Part shown: in pieces, positions 1-4,836 of the stretch
Layout of the letters: every line of letters begins with the position of its first letter
Position numbering within the stretch: the stretch's first letter is position 1
Assembly: GCA_964496275.1 (NCBI GenBank)
Contig: CAZBYL010000077.1
Location: 1-7,786 of the forward strand
Length of the DNA stretch: 7,786 bases
Direction of reading: 5' to 3'
From: CAZBYL01 sp964496275
Lineage (GTDB): Bacteria; Synergistota; Synergistia; Synergistales; Synergistaceae
The notes under the pieces: generated by a model
Database searches by the model: none
What the model was told of the DNA's origin: nothing
The model's input: the letters and a program-made list of their open reading frames with translations, nothing else
Program-made: the position numbers and the translations under genes

Positions 1-86
1 AGCGTGAAGGGCTGAAAAAATACGCTTCAATCACAGACGGACATCTTACAGACATAATAATCATGGGACGATACAGAAATTTATAG
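1..86 (+). CDS. C-terminal end of a probable GNAT-family N-acetyltransferase (partial)
   Basis: Only the last 27 codons and the TAG stop (84-86) are present; the reading frame starts at base 3 and the gene begins left of the window. The peptide (REGLKKYASITDG, then HLTDIIIMGRYRNL) has the pattern of the last strands of RimJ/RimL-type GNAT acetyltransferases: an 'EG-hydrophobic' turn, a basic stretch, a DG turn, then a hydrophobic 'D-I-I-I-M-G' strand and a short tail. Such enzymes transfer an acetyl group from acetyl-CoA to an amine, often a protein N-terminus, an amino acid or an antibiotic; the substrate cannot be told from the tail. The acetyl-CoA-binding motif would lie outside the window. 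The family call is made by eye on a short fragment. That a coding frame ends here is more secure than the family. Confidence 0.5.
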   Translation, partial: REGLKKYASITDGHLTDIIIMGRYRNL

Positions 87-96
87 TGCCTTTCTC

Positions 97-125
97 TTGA
101 CTGATTCTTCTTTAGGCACGAAAAT
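97..125 (+). promoter_or_regulatory. Candidate sigma-A-type promoter for the Lrp-aminotransferase unit
   Basis: A TTGACT hexamer (97-102, five of six consensus bases) is followed after 17 bases by GAAAAT (120-125, four of six). It lies 36 bases or more upstream of the ATG at 162, in the 75-base gap after the preceding stop. The -10 match is weak, and an AT-rich stretch at 132-140 could serve instead with a different -35. No transcript evidence is available. Confidence 0.35.
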
Positions 126-161
126 AAATGCTTATATTATCAAGATTGGGAGGGCTGATAT

Positions 162-659
162 ATGGAAAGCAAGAATAGGGAAAAAATTTTGGAGCTGCTT
201 GAAAAAGATGCTAAGCTATCCGCTTCCGAAATTGCTGTTTTGCTCGGACTTGCAGAGGAAGATGTAGTCAACGAGACAGCAAAGATGGAAAAGGAACATA
301 TCATTTGCGGCTATCATGCGTCCGTCAACTGGGAGAAGACTGATGATGAAAAAATTTCGGCTTTGATTGAGCTGAAAGTCAATCCTCAAAGAGGCAAGGG
401 CTATGACGCAATAGCAAAAAAAATATATCAGTTCCCGGAAGTGGAGTCTCTCTATCTTATGTCCGCCTGCGGCTATGACTTTTCGGTAATCTTAAAAAAA
501 GCTACCATGAAAGAGATAGCACATTTTGTATCTTCAAAGCTGGCCGTAATCGATGAAGTCAACAGCACCGCCACCCATATAGTCCTCAAGAGATACAAAG
601 ACCACGGGACTATGCTTGTTGAGGGCAAAAAAGACATGAGGATGGTCGTTGCACCGTGA
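162..659 (+). CDS. Lrp/AsnC-family transcriptional regulator
   Basis: This 165-residue protein has the usual Lrp/AsnC length and layout. An N-terminal winged helix-turn-helix occupies roughly residues 5-50 (helices around REKILELLEKD and SASEIAVLLGL). A RAM (regulation of amino acid metabolism) ligand-binding and oligomerisation domain covers about 65-145, including the typical turn at residues 101-110 (S-A-C-G-Y-D-F) before a hydrophobic strand. Family members form dimers to hexadecamers in the cytoplasm and sense amino acids. The start is firm: GGGAGG at 148-153 lies 8 bases before the ATG. The gene overlaps the next gene, an aminotransferase, by 4 bases, so they are almost certainly one transcript. 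The pairing resembles alaR-alaT (yugG-yugH) of Bacillus subtilis, in which the regulator activates alanine aminotransferase expression. By analogy it probably controls its own operon in response to an amino acid. The ligand is not readable from the sequence. Confidence 0.9.
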   Translation: MESKNREKILELLEKDAKLSASEIAVLLGLAEEDVVNETAKMEKEHIICGYHASVNWEKTDDEKISALIELKVNPQRGKGYDAIAKKIYQFPEVESLYLMSACGYDFSVILKKATMKEIAHFVSSKLAVIDEVNSTATHIVLKRYKDHGTMLVEGKKDMRMVVAP

Positions 660-1825
660 GAGATGTAATTTGCAACAAGATAAAAAGCATAAAACCGTCA
701 GGAATCAGAAAACTTTTTGACATAGCAAATGAAATTCCGGATGTAATATCTCTCGGAGTCGGAGAGCCTGACTTTGACACTCCTTGGCACATCAGAGAAG
801 AGGGCATGTACTCCCTTCAGCAGGGCAACACCTTTTACACATCAAACTCGGGTCTTGCCGAGCTGAGAAATGAGATATGCGCATACATTAAGCGCCGCTA
901 TAATCTCACTTATGACAGCAAGAGCGAAGTTATAGTCACAGTCGGAGGCAGCGAGGCCATTGACATCGCCCTTCGTGCAATAATTAACCCCGGGGATGAG
1001 GTCATATGCCCTGAGCCGTGCTTTGTCTCATACCAGCCATGCATAACTCTCGCGGACGGAGTGCCTGTCACTATCCCTCTTGCCGCAGATACGGAATTTC
1101 GCTTAACAAAAGAACAGCTTGAGGCAGCTATAACACCAAAGACGAAAGCTCTTATGATCTCCTACCCCAACAACCCAACGGGGGCGATAATGGAACGCAA
1201 AGACCTTGAACCTCTGGTCGATGTGATAATCAGCCATGACCTTGTTGTCATCACAGACGAGATATATTCAGAGCTCTCCTACCATGGAGACCATGTCAGC
1301 ATCGCATCAATGCCCGGAATGCAGGAGCGCACAATCCTTATCAACGGGTTCTCCAAAGCTTACGCAATGACAGGCTGGCGTCTGGGGTATGTCTTGGCAC
1401 CCGCATACATTACCGAATACATGCTCAAGATACATCAGTTCGCTATAATGTCATCCCCCACGACAAGTCAGTACGCGGCGATAGCGGCACTGCGCGAGGG
1501 CGACAAGGACATTAAGATGATGAGAGATTCGTACAATCAGAGAAGACGCTATCTTATGGACGCTTTCCATAAGATTGGGCTGCCGTGTTTTGAACCATAC
1601 GGAGCTTTCTACGTATTTCCCGACATATCCGAGTTTGGAATGTCCTCAGAGGAATTCAGCACGGCGCTGCTTATGGCGGAAAATGTTGCTGTCGTCCCGG
1701 GCTCTGCTTTCGGAGAGTGCGGAGATAAGCACATAAGAATATCCTACGCTTATTCGCTTGACGAACTCAGAGAGGCTATGAAACGCATCGGGCGTTTTAT
1801 AAAAAAATTACGGTCAAAAAAATAA
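656..1825 (+). CDS. PLP-dependent class I/II aminotransferase (AlaT/PatA-like)
   Basis: This 389-residue fold-type I aminotransferase has the full family length. Visible signatures are the substrate-side loop GVGEPDFDTP (34-43), the NPTG motif (173-176) whose Asn contacts the PLP 3'-oxygen, TDEIY (200-204) with the Asp that pairs with the pyridine nitrogen, the Schiff-base lysine K234 in NGFSKAYAMTGWRLG, and the carboxylate-binding arginine R361 in HIRISYA. It moves an amino group between an amino acid and a 2-oxo acid in the cytoplasm. The sub-family covers alanine, aromatic and N-acetyl-diaminopimelate aminotransferases, so the substrate is uncertain. The neighbouring Lrp regulator favours an alanine-type (AlaT/YugH) role. 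The start is GTG at 656, whose GTGA overlaps the regulator stop. The nearest SD-like GAGG (638-641) is 14 bases away, so translation is probably coupled to the upstream gene. Confidence 0.9.
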   Translation: MRDVICNKIKSIKPSGIRKLFDIANEIPDVISLGVGEPDFDTPWHIREEGMYSLQQGNTFYTSNSGLAELRNEICAYIKRRYNLTYDSKSEVIVTVGGSEAIDIALRAIINPGDEVICPEPCFVSYQPCITLADGVPVTIPLAADTEFRLTKEQLEAAITPKTKALMISYPNNPTGAIMERKDLEPLVDVIISHDLVVITDEIYSELSYHGDHVSIASMPGMQERTILINGFSKAYAMTGWRLGYVLAPAYITEYMLKIHQFAIMSSPTTSQYAAIAALREGDKDIKMMRDSYNQRRRYLMDAFHKIGLPCFEPYGAFYVFPDISEFGMSSEEFSTALLMAENVAVVPGSAFGECGDKHIRISYAYSLDELREAMKRIGRFIKKLRSKK

Positions 1826-1835
1826 ATATGCAATG

Positions 1836-1869
1836 GGGTCAAGGTATCGGCAATACGATATTTTGACCC
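1836..1869 (+). terminator. 14-bp stem-loop after the aminotransferase, probable terminator
   Basis: Bases 1836-1849 pair with 1856-1869 around the six-base loop GCAATA. Twelve pairs are Watson-Crick and two adjacent ones are G-U if the plus strand is transcribed (they would be A-C mismatches on the other strand), so the RNA is expected from the plus strand. It starts 11 bases after the aminotransferase stop, the place for a terminator. However, the bases after it (ACATTAAATTTTAT) are not a clean U run, so termination may be imperfect, or the hairpin may protect a 3' end or sit in the leader of the next gene. Confidence 0.45.
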
Positions 1870-1902
1870 TACATTAAATTTTATCCGAAAGAGGGGAACT
1901 CT

Positions 1903-2505
1903 ATGCTTGATGAGCTTATTGCGGCGGCAAAAGAGGACAATAACTTCATTGAGGACGCTTTTTTTGAGGACGAAACATTGAGCGATGCAGAACTCTCAGG
2001 CTTTCGGTTTGCAGAAACAACCTTCAGCAAGTGCCGCATAACACACTCTTCCCTCAGCTCCGCCAGGTTCACCGATACAACATTTATAAACTGTGACATT
2101 TCAAATTGTAACTTTGCCTCGTCTTATTGGAAGAATGTTTTGATTAAAGAATCAAAAAGTATCGGCAGCAATTTTTCCGAAGCATTTTTTAAAGATATAA
2201 AGCTTATCGACAGCTCTTTCGCTTACGCCAACTTCTTTATGTCGGTATGGGACTCCGCTCTTGCTATGGAGTGTTCATTCACGGAGTCCGTTTTTTCCGA
2301 AGTGAAATTTAAGAAAACATGCTTTTCAAAGTCAGATATGACACGTGCCGATTTTTTTAAGACAAAGCTGAAAGACATTGATTTTTCAACCTGTACAATA
2401 GACGGCATATCCCTTTCAGATACATATAACGAACTTAAAGGGCTTACAGTCAATACATTCCAAGCAGTCGAACTCGCAAAAATGCTCGGACTTAAAATTA
2501 CATAG
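1903..2505 (+). CDS. Pentapeptide-repeat protein
   Basis: This 200-residue protein is made largely of A(D/N)LXX-like pentapeptide repeats, which fold into a right-handed quadrilateral beta-helix. Runs with a hydrophobic or aromatic centre every five residues span about residues 25-170, for example LSDAELSGFRFAETTF, SSARFTDTTFINCDISNCNF and KSDMTRADFFKTKLKDIDF. Phe is frequent at the central position. The last 25 or so residues form a predicted helix (FQAVELAKMLGLKI), a common C-terminal cap in Bacillota members. No signal peptide or membrane segment is seen, so it is probably cytoplasmic. The start is supported by AGAGGGG (1889-1895), 7 bases before the ATG. Some relatives (Qnr, MfpA, McbG) mimic DNA and protect DNA gyrase, but most have no known role and nothing here assigns one. 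It has its own short upstream region and converges with pepT, 19 bases away. Confidence 0.85.
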   Translation: MLDELIAAAKEDNNFIEDAFFEDETLSDAELSGFRFAETTFSKCRITHSSLSSARFTDTTFINCDISNCNFASSYWKNVLIKESKSIGSNFSEAFFKDIKLIDSSFAYANFFMSVWDSALAMECSFTESVFSEVKFKKTCFSKSDMTRADFFKTKLKDIDFSTCTIDGISLSDTYNELKGLTVNTFQAVELAKMLGLKIT

Positions 2506-2524
2506 CCTCTCTGCCGCTCTCTCT

Positions 2525-3766
2525 TTATTTCTTTTTTATGCTGCCAAGCTTACCATAAGCTATGGCTATATTTAAGAGTTCCGATACGACACTGTCCATA
2601 GCCTGAACACATGCATACTCCGCTCTGCCGTGGTGGCTGTGGCTTCCTGTGCCCAAGTTGGGACATGGGAGGCCCATGTATGAAAGCCTTGAGCCGTCTG
2701 TGCCTCCTCTTATAGGCACAATCTCCGCCTCGCCTCCTGCATCTCTTACAGCTTGAACTGCGATATCTGTCATGAATGGGTATTTGATTACTTCTTCAGC
2801 CATGTTGCGGTATGTCTCTGTAAATTCTATTTCAACACTGCCTTTGCCATATTTGCCGTTGATGAATTCGGCAGCCATATTCATAATTTCCATGCGTCTT
2901 TTGACTTTTGCATATTCGTGGTCGCGCAGGATGTAATGCTGATATGAGCTTTCTACACTTCCGCCGCTCGATGTGAGCAGAAAGAAGCCCTCCCGTCCGG
3001 ATGTATATTCAGGACGCTCTGCAATCGGAAGCATGGAGAAAAATTCCATAGCCAGAAGCTGTGCATTGACCATGACATTTTTAGAGGTGCCGGGATGCAC
3101 TCCCACTCCTGTAAACTTAGCTTCTGCGCTCACGGCATTAAAACTTTCGTAAGATATTTCGCCAAAAGCACCGCCATCTACTGTGTAGGCAAAATCGGCC
3201 CCAAAGCGTTCCACGTCAAAATGGTCCGCACCGCGCCCAATCTCCTCATCAGGGGTAAACCCTATGACTATCTTTCCATGTTTTATGCTGCTGTCCGAGA
3301 GAAGAATCTCTGCCATTGTAAGAATCTCTGCAATGCCGGCTTTATCGTCTGCGCCTAAGAGCGTAGTACCGTCTGTCACTATCAGGTCTTTTCCCGTATA
3401 GCGCTTTAGTGACGGGTATTTGTCCGGAGAAATAGCTATGCCAAGCTCGCCGTTCAGCACTATTTCGCCTCCGTCGTAACTTTCCTCGATGCGAGTTTTT
3501 ATATTTTCCGACGGAGCATCTGAAGACACATCCATGTGAGCGATGAAGCCCAGCACAGGTGCGGTTTCATCCGTATTTGACGGTATCGAAGCAAAAAGGT
3601 AGGCATTGTCATCAAGGACGACATCCGTGAGTCCCATAATCTCCATCTCTGCTTTAAGAAGACGTGCCATCTTCCATATTCCCTCGCTGCTCGGAGTGCA
3701 TTTTGATTCAGGGTCGGAAGCGCTTGGAATCTGCACATATTTCAGCAATCTTTCATAGGCTCTCAT
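2525..3766 (-). CDS. pepT: Peptidase T (M20 zinc tripeptidase)
   Basis: This cytoplasmic aminotripeptidase removes the N-terminal residue from tripeptides, finishing peptide breakdown. Its 413 residues match the usual length of about 410. All M20B metal-site residues are visible: H77 and D79 in AHMD, bridging D140 in LGADDKAG, the catalytic base E174 and ligand E175 in TPDEEIGRG, D197 in TVDGG, and H379 in HSHHGRAEY. The substrate-contact loop IRGGTDGSR (352-360) is also present. The dimerisation (lid) domain lies at about 205-320. The start ATG at 3766-3764 is preceded on the minus strand by AAAGGAG (3778-3784), 11 bases upstream. It is probably transcribed alone, because a terminator at 3835-3870 ends the operon upstream and the next gene to the left is convergent. 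Sequence intact. Confidence 0.95.
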   Translation of the reverse strand: MRAYERLLKYVQIPSASDPESKCTPSSEGIWKMARLLKAEMEIMGLTDVVLDDNAYLFASIPSNTDETAPVLGFIAHMDVSSDAPSENIKTRIEESYDGGEIVLNGELGIAISPDKYPSLKRYTGKDLIVTDGTTLLGADDKAGIAEILTMAEILLSDSSIKHGKIVIGFTPDEEIGRGADHFDVERFGADFAYTVDGGAFGEISYESFNAVSAEAKFTGVGVHPGTSKNVMVNAQLLAMEFFSMLPIAERPEYTSGREGFFLLTSSGGSVESSYQHYILRDHEYAKVKRRMEIMNMAAEFINGKYGKGSVEIEFTETYRNMAEEVIKYPFMTDIAVQAVRDAGGEAEIVPIRGGTDGSRLSYMGLPCPNLGTGSHSHHGRAEYACVQAMDSVVSELLNIAIAYGKLGSIKKK

Positions 3767-3802
3767 TATTTTACAATCTCCTTTAGTGATATTTGCTTTG
3801 TC

Positions 3803-3829
3803 TTTATATTATCTCACAACTTATGAAAA
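3803..3829 (-). promoter_or_regulatory. Candidate promoter for pepT
   Basis: On the minus strand TTTTCA (3829-3824) and TATAAA (3808-3803) are separated by 15 bases, a little short; a GATAAT hexamer (3813-3808) overlaps the -10 as an alternative. The site lies between the upstream operon's terminator and the pepT ribosome site. AT-rich DNA makes chance matches likely, so this is tentative. Confidence 0.3.
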
Positions 3830-3834
3830 TAAAA

Positions 3835-3870
3835 ATCCCGTGCCTGCGCATATTGGCAGGGACACGGGAT
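3835..3870 (-). terminator. Rho-independent terminator of the glycyl-radical operon
   Basis: The outer stem pairs ATCCCGTG (3835-3842) with CACGGGAT (3863-3870). The inner stem pairs CCTGC (3843-3847) with GCAGG (3856-3860). There is a two-base bulge (3861-3862) and an eight-base loop. Read on the minus strand the hairpin is followed directly by TTTTATTTT, a good U tract. It starts 24 bases beyond the activase stop, so it ends that operon and insulates pepT. Confidence 0.85.
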
Positions 3871-3893
3871 AAAAAAGCTGCATAATTTAATTT

Positions 3894-4832
3894 TTACTCT
3901 ACAGGCTGTCCGTTAATTCTTACAGGGACTTTGGCAATCGATTTAAAGAACTTAGCTTTTGCAAGCATGTACTCTCTATCGGGAGTCTTTATATCAGAAA
4001 GAGGATATTCAATGCCCATATTTTTATAGGTCTCTGTGCCAAACCTGTGATACGCCAGGAATTCCATAAATCTCAGTTTTTTTAGTCCTTTTACGAATTC
4101 CGCAGAGAGAGCAAGTGCATCGTCCGAATCATTTATTCCTGGAATGAGGGGAGTGCGCACAACAAGGTCAAAGCTATATGATGATTCGTCCGCTTTTTTA
4201 ATGTTGTCCATTATAAGCTTGTTGTCAACTCCGGTAAGTTTCTTGTGCTGCTGCGGGTCGGCGTGTTTTAAGTCTGTGTGGAGAAGATTTATGAGAGGCA
4301 GAAGCTTTTCGACTTTTTCCCAAGGCGCAAAGAAGCCCGTCTCAAGAGCTCTGTTTATCCCTCTGTCACGGCAGCCTTCCAGAACTTCTCTTACAAAGTC
4401 TGTCTGATCAAGAGGCTCTCCGCCGCTTATCGTCACTCCGCCTCCAGAATGAAAGTAAAATATTTCATCTTTTGCGATTTCGCGCACTGCCTCTTCCGAT
4501 GTCATTTTCATCCCATATGGTTTTATGGCGGAGGAAGGACAGACTTTTATACACTCAAAACAGCCTGTGCATTTTTTTCTGTTATGGACTATCCTGCCAG
4601 AATCGATTGCAAGCGCGCTGTTTTTGCATGCTGCAATGCAGGCGCCGCAGCCTATGCATTTTTCCGCAACTCTTCCGATTTCGGGGAGTGGACTCTGAGA
4701 CTCAGGCGTAGAGCACCAAATACAGCGCAGCGGACAGCCCTTCAGGAAGAGGACGGTTCTAAGACCGTCCCCATCATGAATGGATGTTTTTTCTATTCTG
4801 AGTACACTTCCTACTGTTTTTCCGACATGCAT
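3894..4832 (-). CDS. Glycyl-radical enzyme activating enzyme (radical SAM, two extra 4Fe-4S clusters)
   Basis: This enzyme uses S-adenosylmethionine and a reduced [4Fe-4S] cluster to abstract hydrogen from the glycine of its partner, creating the glycyl radical. From the chosen start it has 312 residues. The radical-SAM motif CPLRCIWC (CX3CX2C) has C33, C37 and C40. It is followed by a ferredoxin-like insert with two 4Fe-4S motifs (C59, C62, C65, C69 and C88, C91, C94, C98), then GGEP (137-140) for SAM binding. That insert is typical of activases of non-PFL glycyl radical enzymes (dehydratase, decarboxylase and lyase types) and is absent from the short PflA form. The reading frame stays open upstream to a TTG at 4913, but that overlaps the neighbour by 77 bases. 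ATG 4832-4830 gives a normal N-terminus (SIHDGDGLRT follows) 4 bases after the neighbour's stop. No clear SD is seen, so translational coupling is likely. It probably serves the adjacent enzymes. Confidence 0.9.
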   Translation of the reverse strand: MHVGKTVGSVLRIEKTSIHDGDGLRTVLFLKGCPLRCIWCSTPESQSPLPEIGRVAEKCIGCGACIAACKNSALAIDSGRIVHNRKKCTGCFECIKVCPSSAIKPYGMKMTSEEAVREIAKDEIFYFHSGGGVTISGGEPLDQTDFVREVLEGCRDRGINRALETGFFAPWEKVEKLLPLINLLHTDLKHADPQQHKKLTGVDNKLIMDNIKKADESSYSFDLVVRTPLIPGINDSDDALALSAEFVKGLKKLRFMEFLAYHRFGTETYKNMGIEYPLSDIKTPDREYMLAKAKFFKSIAKVPVRINGQPVE

Positions 4833-4836
4833 GGTT

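Noticed and set aside
2546..2560. Small inverted repeat AGCTTA-CCA-TAAGCT near the pepT stop
   Set aside because: It lies inside the coding end of pepT, the stem is only six AT-rich pairs with a three-base loop, and no U tract follows at the proper distance.
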